Below, piece after piece: positions 18,237 through 26,996 of a DNA stretch of 64,000 bases. The number at the start of each line of letters is the position of its first letter. The stretch's first letter is position 1. The DNA is taken from the NCBI RefSeq assembly GCF_024448895.1, contig NZ_JAMOIC010000002.1:1-64000 (forward strand), written 5' to 3'. The notes beneath the pieces were generated by a model. The model was not told where the DNA came from. It saw nothing but the letters and a program-made list of their open reading frames with translations, and searched no databases. The position numbers were made by a program, and so were the translations under genes. The DNA comes from Stutzerimonas stutzeri. Lineage in GTDB: Bacteria; Pseudomonadota; Gammaproteobacteria; Pseudomonadales; Pseudomonadaceae.

Positions 18237-19382
18237 ATGGAATTCGAGAAACTGTTGCGCCTGATGGTGGAAAAGGGCGGTTCCGACCTGTTCATTACGG
18301 CCGGCGTGCCGCCGTCGATGAAGGTCAACGGCAAGATCCTGCCGGTGAACAAGACACCGATGTCGCCGGAAATGACCCGCGAAACGGTGCACGCAGTGAT
18401 GAACGAGCAGCAGCGTCGCGAGTTCACCGAAAATCACGAATGCAACTTCGCCATCAGTGCGCGCGGAATCGGGCGGTTCCGAGTCAGCGCCTTCTATCAG
18501 CGCAACCTTGCCGGCATGGTCTTGCGCCGCATCGAGACCAACATTCCGACGCTCGAAGACCTGAAACTGCCGGAAGTGCTCAAGAAGCTGGCGATGACCA
18601 AGCGGGGTCTGGTGCTGTTCGTCGGTGCGACCGGTACCGGCAAGTCCACCTCGCTCGCTGCGATGATCGGCTACCGCAACAAGAACTCGAGCGGCCATAT
18701 CATCTCGATTGAAGATCCGATCGAGTTCATCCATCAGCACCAAAGCTGCATCGTCACCCAGCGTGAGGTCGGGATTGATACCGACTCCTTCGACGTGGCC
18801 CTCAAGAACACCCTACGGCAGGCGCCCGACGTGATCCTGATCGGTGAGGTGCGGACCCGCGAAACCATGGATTATGCGGTGGCGTTCGCTGAGACCGGCC
18901 ACCTCTGTCTGGCAACTCTGCACGCCAACAACGCCAACCAGGCGCTGGACCGTATCATCAACTTCTTCCCTGCCGACCGGCATCAGCAGGTCTGGATGGA
19001 CCTTTCACTGAACCTGAAGGCAATCGTTGCACAGCAGCTGATACCGACTCCCGATGGCAAGGGACGCCGTGCAGTCATCGAGGTGCTTATCAATACGCCG
19101 TTGGCGTCTGACTTGATTCGCAAGGGTGAAGTGCACGAACTAAAGTCGCTGATGAAGCGCTCGACCGATCTGGGCATGCAGACCTTCGACCAGGCGCTGT
19201 ACAACTTGTACGTCCAAGGCGAAATCACCTACGAGGACGCCCTGGCGCATGCCGACTCTTCCAACGACCTGCGATTGATGATCAAGCTTGGCTCCGAAAC
19301 CGATGGCGAGCACCTGAGTAGCGTATCCCAGGGCTTGACGCTCGAAGTCAGCGACGATGACAAGGGCCGCAGCTTCCGCTAG
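18237..19382 (+). CDS. pilU: PilT-like accessory retraction ATPase PilU
   Basis: 381 residues. PilU helps PilT retract pili against load and needs PilT to work. Walker A GATGTGKSTS, ISIEDPIEFIHQH, Walker B APDVILIGEVRT and TGHLCLATLHANNA are intact. It has the C-terminal tail beyond the PilT core that is usual for PilU. It follows pilT by 78 bases. Its TAG stop shares the palindrome CTAG with the stop of the convergent next gene, so the two overlap by 4 bases. Confidence 0.96.
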   Translation: MEFEKLLRLMVEKGGSDLFITAGVPPSMKVNGKILPVNKTPMSPEMTRETVHAVMNEQQRREFTENHECNFAISARGIGRFRVSAFYQRNLAGMVLRRIETNIPTLEDLKLPEVLKKLAMTKRGLVLFVGATGTGKSTSLAAMIGYRNKNSSGHIISIEDPIEFIHQHQSCIVTQREVGIDTDSFDVALKNTLRQAPDVILIGEVRTRETMDYAVAFAETGHLCLATLHANNANQALDRIINFFPADRHQQVWMDLSLNLKAIVAQQLIPTPDGKGRRAVIEVLINTPLASDLIRKGEVHELKSLMKRSTDLGMQTFDQALYNLYVQGEITYEDALAHADSSNDLRLMIKLGSETDGEHLSSVSQGLTLEVSDDDKGRSFR

Positions 19383-20215
19383 CTGAACTGCTCTGGCGGT
19401 CGTCCGATGCGCTTGCCGGTTTTTTCGGCGACGCGTTCGGACTGACCGTCACGCTGCGCACCGGCTCGTGCGCGACTCATCAGCTGAGGAATCAGCACTC
19501 CTTCGGGTAGATTTTTCCAGAATCGCACCGGTAAGTTGCTTTCCATGACGCTGCGGTTCAGCCGGGACGGGTTGAACGTGCTCTCGTAATACGCCTTCCA
19601 TAGCTCTCCTCCTGGATCCTTTGCCTCCAGAGCCAGCTGTCGCCATTCGGCTGGGCAGGGCCGGGCGTAGTACATCTGTTGCCCATCCCAGCAAACCCCG
19701 TCGTCCGGCGTTGCGATCAGCCAGCTGTTCTCACCCATGCGCTCAGCAAAATGCTCTGCTGCCCAGGGCAGGACGTTGTGGGCTGGTTCGAACCAGGCGA
19801 CATGCCTGGGCCCCATGCTTTGCTGAACAGGGCTGAAGCGAACAAAAGCGTGCAGATGGTGGGCTTCACGGCGCACCGCTTTGATGCGGGCGTGCAGTTC
19901 GCTGCCATCGATATCGCCAACCAGCCGTGCCGTCGAGTCGCCCTGGGAAACTCTCCAAAGCACGCGATAGAGCAGACTCCAGCGATTTTCGACGCGATAG
20001 CGAGCCGCCATCTCCAGCTCGTCCAGCAGCGGCTTGGGGATTCTTACCTGTCGTGTGGACTCAATGGGTCGGTCAGGCAGTGGGTCATCGAAAAGCCCAG
20101 CGGATTCGTCGCCACTCGCCCAGTTCACCTCATGCGGTGCAACGTGGCTGAGCAGCAGCGCACGTGCGTGGCTTCGCCAGCCTTCAAAGCTTCCATCGAA
20201 GCGCGCCGTTCTCAT
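19379..20215 (-). CDS. TIGR03915 family putative DNA metabolism protein
   Basis: 278 residues. It has the family's early VAPHEVNW and late LWKAYYESTFNPSRLNRSVM and FWKNLPEG blocks, known from proteins encoded next to the TIGR03916 radical SAM protein. In many bacteria this domain is fused to a uracil-DNA-glycosylase-like domain; here the protein ends at GRPPEQFS with no such domain. ATG 20215 shares its first base with the stop of the radical SAM gene (TGATG), so the two are translated together. Function is unproved; DNA repair or base modification is inferred from partner and regulation. Confidence 0.85.
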   Translation of the reverse strand: MRTARFDGSFEGWRSHARALLLSHVAPHEVNWASGDESAGLFDDPLPDRPIESTRQVRIPKPLLDELEMAARYRVENRWSLLYRVLWRVSQGDSTARLVGDIDGSELHARIKAVRREAHHLHAFVRFSPVQQSMGPRHVAWFEPAHNVLPWAAEHFAERMGENSWLIATPDDGVCWDGQQMYYARPCPAEWRQLALEAKDPGGELWKAYYESTFNPSRLNRSVMESNLPVRFWKNLPEGVLIPQLMSRARAGAQRDGQSERVAEKTGKRIGRPPEQFS

Positions 20216-21426
20216 CACCACAGCGCCATCTGCGCGGGCGTATCACGCATGTAGTGACGTAAGACGGCTGATTCGTCTCCAGCGCGGGCCGGACGGTAAT
20301 CCTGAGTGATGACGAAAGGTTTGGCTTTCTCCAGGGCGCAACGCAGGCGGGTCAGGTCTTCAAAGCGGATCCGCTTTTGTCGACGCAGATCGACCAGGCG
20401 CTTGGCGCTGAGCATACCTATGCCAGGAATTCGGGCGATCATAGTGGTGTCAGCTCGATTGAGGTCAACCGGGAACTGTTCCCGATGAGCCAGCGCCCAG
20501 GCCAGTTTTGGATCGATGTCCAGCGCGAGGTTGCCAGGTCCGCTGAGCAATTCACCCGCCTGAAAGCCATATCCCCGCATGAGGAAATCCGCCTGATAGA
20601 GCCGATGCTCACGCATAAGGGGCGGCGCTTCGAATGGGACAGTGGCGGGGCTGTGCGGGATCGGGCTGAAGGCTGAGTAGTAGACTCGCCTCAACCGGTA
20701 GCTCCCATAAAGGGACTGCGCGGTGTGCAGAATGGTGCTGTCATCCGTGCTGTCGGCTCCGACTATCATCTGCGTGCTCTGCCCCGCCGGCGCGAATCGC
20801 GGCGCTCGCTTCTCGGCGCTGGCTTCGGTTTCGCCCTGGTGGATACTGTGCATGGCCTGCTTGATCGTCAGCACCTGCTTTTCCGGGGCGAGGCGAATCA
20901 GACTGGCTTCGGTCGGCAACTCGATGTTGACGCTGAGCCGATCGGCATAGCGGCCAGCCTCTGCAATCAAGAGTGGATCGGCATCCGGAATGGTCTTGAG
21001 ATGTATGTATCCGCGAAATTCGTGGTCTTCGCGCAGGAGCTTGGCCACGCGGATCAACTGCTCCATGGTGTAGTCCGCTGAGCGGATGATGCCGGAACTG
21101 AGGAACAGCCCACTGATGCAGTTTCTCCGATAGAAATCCAGGGTCAGAGTCACTACTTCTTCTGGCGTGAAGCGTGCACGCGGCACGTCACTGGAGCGGC
21201 GATTCACACAATACTGGCAGTCGTACAGACAGAAATTGGTCAGCAAAACTTTCAGCAGCGACACACAGCGACCGTCAGGCGTGAAGCTGTGGCATATGCC
21301 CATGCCGTCGGTTGCCCCGAGCCCCCTTCGGCCCTTGGAGCTGCGTTTGGATGCCCCACTGCTTGCGCACGAAACGTCATACTTGGCTGCGTCGGCAAGG
21401 ACGCTGAGCTTCTCGATCAGTTGCAT
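20215..21426 (-). CDS. TIGR03916 radical SAM protein, putative DNA modification or repair enzyme
   Basis: 403 residues from ATG 21426 (start MQLIEKLSVLADAAKYDVSC). The radical SAM cluster site is NFCLYDCQYCVNRR, giving CxxxCxxC. An early SSKGRRGLGATDGMGICHSF segment is typical of the family. The C-terminus holds a helix-hairpin-helix, TTMIARIPGIGMLSAKRLVDL, a DNA-binding element. A GTG at 21435 in the same frame is possible but overlaps the palindromic operator. First gene of a two-gene unit behind a LexA-type box. Confidence 0.88.
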   Translation of the reverse strand: MQLIEKLSVLADAAKYDVSCASSGASKRSSKGRRGLGATDGMGICHSFTPDGRCVSLLKVLLTNFCLYDCQYCVNRRSSDVPRARFTPEEVVTLTLDFYRRNCISGLFLSSGIIRSADYTMEQLIRVAKLLREDHEFRGYIHLKTIPDADPLLIAEAGRYADRLSVNIELPTEASLIRLAPEKQVLTIKQAMHSIHQGETEASAEKRAPRFAPAGQSTQMIVGADSTDDSTILHTAQSLYGSYRLRRVYYSAFSPIPHSPATVPFEAPPLMREHRLYQADFLMRGYGFQAGELLSGPGNLALDIDPKLAWALAHREQFPVDLNRADTTMIARIPGIGMLSAKRLVDLRRQKRIRFEDLTRLRCALEKAKPFVITQDYRPARAGDESAVLRHYMRDTPAQMALW

Positions 21427-21434
21427 ATCGGCCA

Positions 21435-21464
21435 CGTGATACTGTTTGCATGTACAGTATCACG
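21435..21464 (-). promoter_or_regulatory. LexA/SOS-type box upstream of the radical SAM operon
   Basis: An 11-bp perfect inverted repeat, CGTGATACTGT and ACAGTATCACG, with an 8-base spacer (21446-21453). Inside it is CTG-N10-CAG, and CTGTTTGCATGTACAG matches 12 of 16 positions of the Pseudomonas SOS box CTGTATAAATATACAG. On the minus strand GATACT within the arm can serve as -10, so a repressor here would block the promoter. The box ends 8 bases before the likely start codon. Confidence 0.7.
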
Positions 21465-21561
21465 CCTTGATCCCGGGATAACCTCCGCTCGGCGGACGGT
21501 AAGCCGGGCGGCAATGGGATAAGCTCGAAGCGCGTCACCTTAACCTGTCAGCGAGGCTCAG

Positions 21562-21960
21562 ATGCAGCAGAACACCCATAGCATTCTCATCGGTTACCTT
21601 CTGTGGATATTCGGATTTCTCGGCGCTCACCGCTTTTACTATGGCAAGCCCGTCACCGGGACGATCTGGTTCTTCACGCTTGGCCTGTTCTTCGTCGGCT
21701 GGATCATTGACCTGTTCCTGATCCCGGCCATGGACCGACAAGCAGACATGCGCTTCCAGCCAGGCCCGATCGACTATACGGTTGCCTGGATTCTTCTGAC
21801 GTTCCTGGGGGTGTTTGGTGTGCACCGGATGTATCAGGGCAAGTGGATTACCGGCCTGATCTACCTGTGCACGGGCGGCCTGTTCTTTGTTGGAGTGCTT
21901 TATGACTTCTGGACGCTCAACAATCAGGTGTCGATGCGCAACATGGAAAAGACCTACTGA
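21562..21960 (+). CDS. TM2 domain membrane protein with two TM2 repeats
   Basis: 132 residues. Two copies of a TM2-like unit are visible: FLGAHRFYYGKPVTGTIWFF with following FFVGWIIDLF, and VFGVHRMYQGKWITGLIYL with following FFVGVLYDFW. Each has two membrane helices joined by the G-x-HR-x-Y-x-GK loop. An AGCGAGG sequence lies close upstream of ATG 21562. Function is unknown. It is divergent from the radical SAM operon. Confidence 0.85.
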   Translation: MQQNTHSILIGYLLWIFGFLGAHRFYYGKPVTGTIWFFTLGLFFVGWIIDLFLIPAMDRQADMRFQPGPIDYTVAWILLTFLGVFGVHRMYQGKWITGLIYLCTGGLFFVGVLYDFWTLNNQVSMRNMEKTY

Positions 21961-21972
21961 GGGGACCCCCGT

Positions 21973-22003
21973 AACCGCTCGCCAGTGTAATGGCGAGCGG
22001 TTT
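21973..22003 (+). terminator. Terminator between the TM2 gene and pyrC'
   Basis: AACCGCTCGCC pairs with GGCGAGCGGTT around an 8-base loop. The T-run after it is short in both directions (TTTGGGT on plus), so it may serve both converging genes weakly. Confidence 0.6.
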
Positions 22004-22012
22004 GGGTGCTAC

Positions 22013-23284
22013 TCAGGCCTGGAAGGCGATTCGTCCGTCTACTAGCGTGTAGCGCACCGCTCCGGGCAGGCAGTGGCCCATGAACGGGCAGTTTCGCCCC
22101 TTCGAATGCCAGGCTTCCCCGGCGAGGGTCGAGCTATGGGGATCGAAAAGCACCAGATCTGCCGCGTCTCCCACCGCGAGGCGGCCCGCCGGTAACTTAA
22201 GTGCAGCAGCAGGGCCACTGGTCAGCCGAGCGAGCAGGGTTGGCAGGTCGAGCAGGCCATCTTCTACCAGTGTCATCGCCAGCGGCAGCAGGACTTCAGC
22301 GCTGCTGATGCCCGGCTCTGTTTCGCCGAAGGGGGCTAGTTTTGCATCGGCCTCGTGTGGCTGGTGATGGCTGGAAATCACCGAGATGACCCCCGAGCGA
22401 ACAGCCTCTCGCAACCCATCGCGATCGAAGGAGCTGCGCAGCGGTGGTTGCACGTGATAAAGGCTGGAAAAACCGTGCAAGGCCGCGTCGGTAAGAATCA
22501 ACTGATACATCGCCACATCAGCGGTAACCGGTAAGCCGCGCGCCTGGGCGTCGGCAATCATCTGCGCGCCACGTGCCGTGGTGATCTGGCTGAAGTGAGC
22601 GCGGACTCCGCTCTGTTCGACGAGCAGCAGGTTACGGGCCAGAGCGACGGTTTCGGCTGTTTCGGGAATGCCTGCCAGGCCGAGGAACGCAGCCGCAGGC
22701 CCCTCGTGGGCGAGGCCACCGGCGGCCAGATCGGCGTCCTGGGAGTGAATGACCACAGTGAGGTCAAAGGTTGCAGCGTATTCCAGCGCACGCCCCAGGT
22801 TTCGATTGCTGGCGAAATTGGTCAGCCCATTGCCGAAGGCTACGCAGCCAGCATCGCGCAAGGCTATCAGCTCGGCCAGCTGCTCACCTTTGAGCCCTCG
22901 GCTCAGCGCTCCAATAGGGAATACCTTGGCATGGCCTGACTCTCGTGCGCGGTCGAGGATCAGCTCAGCCACAGCAGCAGTGTCCAGGAATGGCTTGGTG
23001 TCAGGCGGGCAGCATAGGCTGGTGATGCCGCCGGCAGTGGCTGCGAGTGTCTCGCTGGCGATGTTGCCTTTGCGGCTGTAACCAGGTTCGCGTAGGGCGA
23101 CCGAAAGATCGACCAGCCCTGGAGCCGCCACAAGCCCTTCAGCATTGATGGTGTTTGCCGCGCTGAAGCCTACTGGAGCCGCTCCGATCGCAATGATCTT
23201 GGTGTCCTGGCAGTAGATATCGATAACTTCGTCACGGCCGCTGCAAGGGTCGATCAGCCGGGCGCCGAGGATTTGTGTAGGCAT
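22013..23284 (-). CDS. pyrC': PyrC', inactive dihydroorotase-like subunit of aspartate transcarbamoylase
   Basis: 423 residues, amidohydrolase fold. Pseudomonads encode this protein directly after pyrB; it is needed for the PyrB-PyrC' dodecamer but lacks dihydroorotase activity. The sequence fits: the usual metal-binding HxH in VDxHVHLREPG reads VDLSVALREPG, so both zinc histidines are gone. ATG 23284 shares one base with the pyrB stop (TGATG). An active dihydroorotase must be encoded elsewhere. Confidence 0.93.
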   Translation of the reverse strand: MPTQILGARLIDPCSGRDEVIDIYCQDTKIIAIGAAPVGFSAANTINAEGLVAAPGLVDLSVALREPGYSRKGNIASETLAATAGGITSLCCPPDTKPFLDTAAVAELILDRARESGHAKVFPIGALSRGLKGEQLAELIALRDAGCVAFGNGLTNFASNRNLGRALEYAATFDLTVVIHSQDADLAAGGLAHEGPAAAFLGLAGIPETAETVALARNLLLVEQSGVRAHFSQITTARGAQMIADAQARGLPVTADVAMYQLILTDAALHGFSSLYHVQPPLRSSFDRDGLREAVRSGVISVISSHHQPHEADAKLAPFGETEPGISSAEVLLPLAMTLVEDGLLDLPTLLARLTSGPAAALKLPAGRLAVGDAADLVLFDPHSSTLAGEAWHSKGRNCPFMGHCLPGAVRYTLVDGRIAFQA

Positions 23285-24300
23285 CAGTTCTGCTCCTCGG
23301 CAGCGTATTCCTGTTCGAGTTGCCGCTGAGCGGTCTGTCCGCTCATGGCCATGGAAAGCACCGCCATGCGAATCGCGATGCCGTAAGTCACCTGATTGAG
23401 GATTACCGATTGAGCGCCATCGGCCACGGCAGACTCAATTTCCACGCCGCGGTTGATCGGACCCGGGTGCATCACGATAGCGTCGGGCTTGGCCAGCGCC
23501 ATGCGTTGGGTGGTCAGCCCGTAGAGTCGGTAGAACTCGCTCTCACTCGGCAGCAGGCCACCCTGCATGCGCTCGCGCTGCAGGCGCAGCATGATCACGA
23601 CATCTACGCCTCGCAGGCCCTCGTCCATGTCGTTGTAAACGCTCACCCCATATTGCTCCAGACCAACGGGCAGAAGGGTTTTCGGGCCGATGACACGGAT
23701 GTCCGGGCAGCCTAGGGTCTTCAGCGCCAGCATGTTGGAGCGGGCCACTCGCGAATGCAGGATGTCGCCTACGATGGCCACTGAGAGCTTCTCGAAATCA
23801 CCCTTGTGACGGCGAATGGTGAGCATGTCGAGCATGCCCTGGGTTGGATGGGCGTGGCGTCCGTCGCCACCGTTGATGACCGCCACGTCGGGACAGACAT
23901 GCTCGGCAATGAAATGTGCCGCGCCGGATTCAGCATGGCGAACGACAAACATGTCTGCAGCCATCGCTTCGAGATTGCGCAGGGTGTCAGTCAGGGTTTC
24001 GCCCTTGCTGGTCGAAGATGTCGACACATTCAGCGTGATCACGTCGGCCGAGAGCCGCTTGGCCGCCAGTTCAAAGGTGGTCCGGGTCCGGGTGGAGTTC
24101 TCAAAAAATACGTTGCAAACCGTCTTGCCGCGCAGCAGCGGGACTTTCTTGACTGCCCTGGCTCCGACCTCGAGAAAAGAGTCGGCGGTGTCCAGGATTT
24201 CGGTGAGAAGCGCGCGTGGCAGCCCGTCCAGTGACAGGAAATGGCGCAGTTGGCCGTTATCGTTGAGTTGCAGCGGGCGCTTGGCGTCGGTGGGCGTCAT
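23284..24300 (-). CDS. pyrB: Aspartate carbamoyltransferase catalytic chain PyrB
   Basis: 338 residues. It makes carbamoyl-aspartate, the second step of pyrimidine synthesis. The carbamoyl-phosphate site [13 protein letters not shown], the [11 protein letters not shown] loop and [13 protein letters not shown] are intact. I chose ATG 24300 (start [12 protein letters not shown]), which matches other Pseudomonas PyrB and lies 10 bases after the pyrR stop; the frame is open for 14 more codons. The N-terminal extension before the fold is where pseudomonad ATCases are regulated by nucleotides. Confidence 0.96.
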   Translation of the reverse strand: MTPTDAKRPLQLNDNGQLRHFLSLDGLPRALLTEILDTADSFLEVGARAVKKVPLLRGKTVCNVFFENSTRTRTTFELAAKRLSADVITLNVSTSSTSKGETLTDTLRNLEAMAADMFVVRHAESGAAHFIAEHVCPDVAVINGGDGRHAHPTQGMLDMLTIRRHKGDFEKLSVAIVGDILHSRVARSNMLALKTLGCPDIRVIGPKTLLPVGLEQYGVSVYNDMDEGLRGVDVVIMLRLQRERMQGGLLPSESEFYRLYGLTTQRMALAKPDAIVMHPGPINRGVEIESAVADGAQSVILNQVTYGIAIRMAVLSMAMSGQTAQRQLEQEYAAEEQN

Positions 24301-24310
24301 CGCAGGATTC

Positions 24311-24826
24311 TCAGTTAGCGGAGGCGAAGGACTGGAGTTCAAGCGCCAGCGGTGCCGGGCCTAGTAGCTTTACCCGTTGATCGGGCGCCAGGGAGAGGGT
24401 CGCGCCGACAACATCTGGCCGGATCGGCAATTCGCGAGCGTTCAGGTCCAGCAGGCATACCAGGCTGACGCTAGCCGGGCGGCCATAGTCGAACAATTCA
24501 TTGAGCGCGGCGCGAATGGTGCGGCCGCTCATCAGTACATCGTCGATCAGCACCAAGTGCTGGCCCTCGATCTCAAAGGGCAGCGCCGAGGGGCGGACCT
24601 GCGGATGCAGGCCGTTCTGAGTGAAGTCGTCGCGATAAAACGAGACGTCCAGCATGCCGAGAGCCTCTTGCTTGCCGCGCAGATCCAGGAGCGTGCGGGC
24701 GACCCAGACACCGCCCGTATGGATGCCGATGAAACGCGGATCGGAGATGTCGTGACTGCTCAGGTGCTGGTCCAGTGCGGCGGCCATTTCTGGGAGCAGC
24801 TGTTCGGGGTTCGGCAGGGTCATCAT
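24311..24826 (-). CDS. pyrR: PyrR, pyrimidine operon regulator / uracil phosphoribosyltransferase-like
   Basis: 171 residues, PRTase fold. The PRPP loop [18 protein letters not shown] is intact. In Bacillus PyrR binds mRNA to attenuate pyr genes; in Pseudomonas it sits first in pyrR-pyrB-pyrC' and its regulatory role is less clear. Two adjacent ATGs exist, and the Shine-Dalgarno AGGAG favours the second one at 24823, which gives 170 residues. Confidence 0.93.
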   Translation of the reverse strand: MMTLPNPEQLLPEMAAALDQHLSSHDISDPRFIGIHTGGVWVARTLLDLRGKQEALGMLDVSFYRDDFTQNGLHPQVRPSALPFEIEGQHLVLIDDVLMSGRTIRAALNELFDYGRPASVSLVCLLDLNARELPIRPDVVGATLSLAPDQRVKLLGPAPLALELQSFASAN

Positions 24827-24843
24827 GTCTCCTTGATGTGACT

Positions 24844-25272
24844 TCAGGCGGTCTGTTGTGCTGTCAACCAGCCTTCGAGTAGCAGGGCTGCAGCGAGGGC
24901 ATCGACAGGGCGTTCCCTATAGCCTCCATGCTGGCCCCCGCGCATGCGCTCGCCCTTGGCTTCGTAGGTAGTCAGGCGTTCGTCGTGGGTATGAACCGGC
25001 AGATTGAATCTGCCGTTCAGGCGGCGGGCAAATTTCTCCGCTCGGGCGCTCATGTCGCTAGCGCTGCCATCCATGTTCAGAGGCAGGCCGACGACCAGTG
25101 CGTCCGGTTGCCATTCGCTCAGCAGCTTTTCGATCTGCGACCAGTCAGGCACTCCGTTCTGAGCTTTCAATACGCACAGCTCCCGCGCCTGGCCGGTGAT
25201 CGCCTGGCCAACTGCAACGCCAATCTGCTTGGTCCCGTAATCGAAGCCGAGGAGCAGGCGGACGCCGCTCAT
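24844..25272 (-). CDS. ruvX: RuvX/YqgF, RNase H-fold nuclease
   Basis: 142 residues. [17 protein letters not shown] at the N-terminus and [16 protein letters not shown] and [12 protein letters not shown] further on are the three acidic active-site regions of YqgF. Known roles are 5' processing of pre-16S rRNA and, in some species, Holliday-junction resolution. Start overlaps the algH stop by 4 bases and pyrR follows by 17, so algH-ruvX-pyrR-pyrB-pyrC' is one unit. Confidence 0.94.
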   Translation of the reverse strand: MSGVRLLLGFDYGTKQIGVAVGQAITGQARELCVLKAQNGVPDWSQIEKLLSEWQPDALVVGLPLNMDGSASDMSARAEKFARRLNGRFNLPVHTHDERLTTYEAKGERMRGGQHGGYRERPVDALAAALLLEGWLTAQQTA

Positions 25273-25838
25273 GCGTGGCCGACCTGGCTGCTGAGTAGTC
25301 TTAAGTCGACACCCAGCGATGCGGCGGCTGCAGCTAGACGTTTATCAGCAGGCATGTCGAAGAGGATGTGCGGCTGTGCCGGGCAGCTCAACCATGCATT
25401 CTCGATCAGTTCGGTTTCAAGCTGGCCGGACTCCCATCCGGCATAGCCAAGTGCAATGAAGTGATTGAGCGGGCCGTACCCATCGGCGATGGCAAAAAGA
25501 ATGTCCTGGGAGGTTGTCACTCCGAGCTGGCCAAGATCAACCGTTGCCTGGAATCGGACATCCGAGGCGTGCAAGACGAACCCCCGGTCGGTCTGAACAG
25601 GCCCGCCGGAGAAGATTGGCAGGTGCTGCCTGTCCGGCGCTACCGGCTCGTCCGGGCGCAGCTGCTCAAGTACGTCGGCGAGGTTCAGCCCACTCGGACG
25701 GTTGACGATGAGCCCCATTGCACCGTCCCGGTTGTGCTCAACCAGATAGATCAGCGTCTGCGCAAAATTAGGGTCCGCCATGTGCGGCATGGCAATCAGG
25801 AAATGATGCTTGAGGTAGCTTGACGAGGGTGCGTTCAT
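25269..25838 (-). CDS. algH: AlgH / YqgE family protein (UPF0301)
   Basis: 189 residues. Family blocks LKHHFLIAMPHMADPNF, GAMGLIVNRPSG, IFSGGPVQTDRGFVLH and ALGYAGWESGQLE are intact. AlgH was named for an effect on alginate genes in P. aeruginosa, but its biochemical role is not known. It is first in the algH-ruvX-pyr series, and its promoter must lie in the 86 bases up to tonB3. Confidence 0.94.
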   Translation of the reverse strand: MNAPSSSYLKHHFLIAMPHMADPNFAQTLIYLVEHNRDGAMGLIVNRPSGLNLADVLEQLRPDEPVAPDRQHLPIFSGGPVQTDRGFVLHASDVRFQATVDLGQLGVTTSQDILFAIADGYGPLNHFIALGYAGWESGQLETELIENAWLSCPAQPHILFDMPADKRLAAAAASLGVDLRLLSSQVGHA

Positions 25839-25924
25839 GGCTGCTAGCTTAAGCGTTGCAGGGCGGGCCGTGAAGCCGCCCGGATCGGCTTGCCATCCGG
25901 TTGAGACGGCTGGGCGTGCCTGGA

Positions 25925-26821
25925 TCAGCGACTGGAGAGGCGATCGCCGCGCTCGAACCGCCAGGTTCGGATGATCTCCACCTGGTCAAAGTTCTGTGCC
26001 AGTTCTCCGGAGAATGGCGCAAACGGAGCTGCGAGCCGAACGATGCGCATTGCAGCTTCATCCAGCACCGTATGCCCCGAAGACTCCAGTACCCGAAGCT
26101 CCTGGACAGTGCCGTTTCGGTCGATGACCACTAGCATCCGCAGGCTACCGTAGATGCGCTGTCTGCGGGCTTCATCCGGATAGTTGAGGTTGCCGATGCG
26201 CTCGACCTTCTTGCGCCATTCGTCACGGTACCAGGCGCTAATGTCGCGCATGGTCGCTGCGCTGTTCTGGCGGCTGACGCGAGGTCGCTTCGCATACTGC
26301 TCGACTTGCTGCGCGAGTTCCGCCTCGAGGCTGGCAATCTCCTCACTGAGCTGCGAACTGTCATACACGGGGGCCGGCTGCGCTTGCGGCTGAGGCTTAT
26401 CTTTCTGGGATTTCACCGGAGTCTTTTCGGGCTGCGGCGCGCGCGTTGAAACAGCCGTTTTCGGCGCTTCTCTGGTGCTGCTTGGCGGCGGGGAGGACGC
26501 TGGAGTGACCTTGCGTACCTGGGTGTCCTGGAACGGTGCCTGTTCAGTCGTCTTCGGTGATGCCTTGTGCTCCAGAGTGCCGCTGCCCTGTTGATTGTCC
26601 TGTGCCAGGAAGTCGGCGTCTTTGGGCTTTTCTTCGCTTTTGAAGGTGGATAGCGTTATCTCTAGCGACTTGCTGGTTTGTTTCGGTTCCGAGAGGGTGA
26701 AACCGAGACCAAGAATAAGGGCGCCATGAAGCGCGGCCGCGAGAAATATCGTAAAGCCGAGACGGTCCGCCGGGCGGACGCCGGTAGGGGCAGGAATGGG
26801 TTGGCGTGTAGCGGCGTTCAT
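25925..26821 (-). CDS. tonB3: TonB-family energy transducer, TonB3 by position
   Basis: 298 residues. A single membrane helix near residues 20-42 (IFLAAALHGALILGLGFTL), a long Pro/Lys/Gln-rich periplasmic linker, a predicted helix with Glu and Arg repeats (SLEAELAQQVEQYAKR), and a C-terminal TonB domain with YPDEARRQRIYGSLRMLVVI. In P. aeruginosa tonB3 occupies the same place beside gshB and is needed for twitching motility and pilus assembly, and it lies next to pilGHIJK here too. ExbB and ExbD genes are not adjacent. Confidence 0.9.
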   Translation of the reverse strand: MNAATRQPIPAPTGVRPADRLGFTIFLAAALHGALILGLGFTLSEPKQTSKSLEITLSTFKSEEKPKDADFLAQDNQQGSGTLEHKASPKTTEQAPFQDTQVRKVTPASSPPPSSTREAPKTAVSTRAPQPEKTPVKSQKDKPQPQAQPAPVYDSSQLSEEIASLEAELAQQVEQYAKRPRVSRQNSAATMRDISAWYRDEWRKKVERIGNLNYPDEARRQRIYGSLRMLVVIDRNGTVQELRVLESSGHTVLDEAAMRIVRLAAPFAPFSGELAQNFDQVEIIRTWRFERGDRLSSR

Positions 26822-26966
26822 CGCATTTCAGTCGGCTCGAAGTGCGCGCAGTCTGCCCAGCGCGACTGTAAAAGTCTATGAACCAGGCGACAGCTTTGGT
26901 GCTTCGCTGTGTCGATGCATCTAATGCTTGAGCAGCTGGTAACGCCGTGGCGCGAAACTGACGAAG

Positions 26967-26988
26967 CGGCTGGCTCGGGAGCCAGCCG
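26967..26988 (-). repeat. Strong hairpin downstream of gshB
   Basis: CGGCTGGCTC and GAGCCAGCCG form a 10-bp perfect inverted repeat about 8 bases after the gshB stop. The following bases (CTTCGTCAGTTTCG) lack a solid T-run, so it is a weak or processing-type end, not a textbook terminator. Confidence 0.5.
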
Positions 26989-26996
26989 GCTCTACA

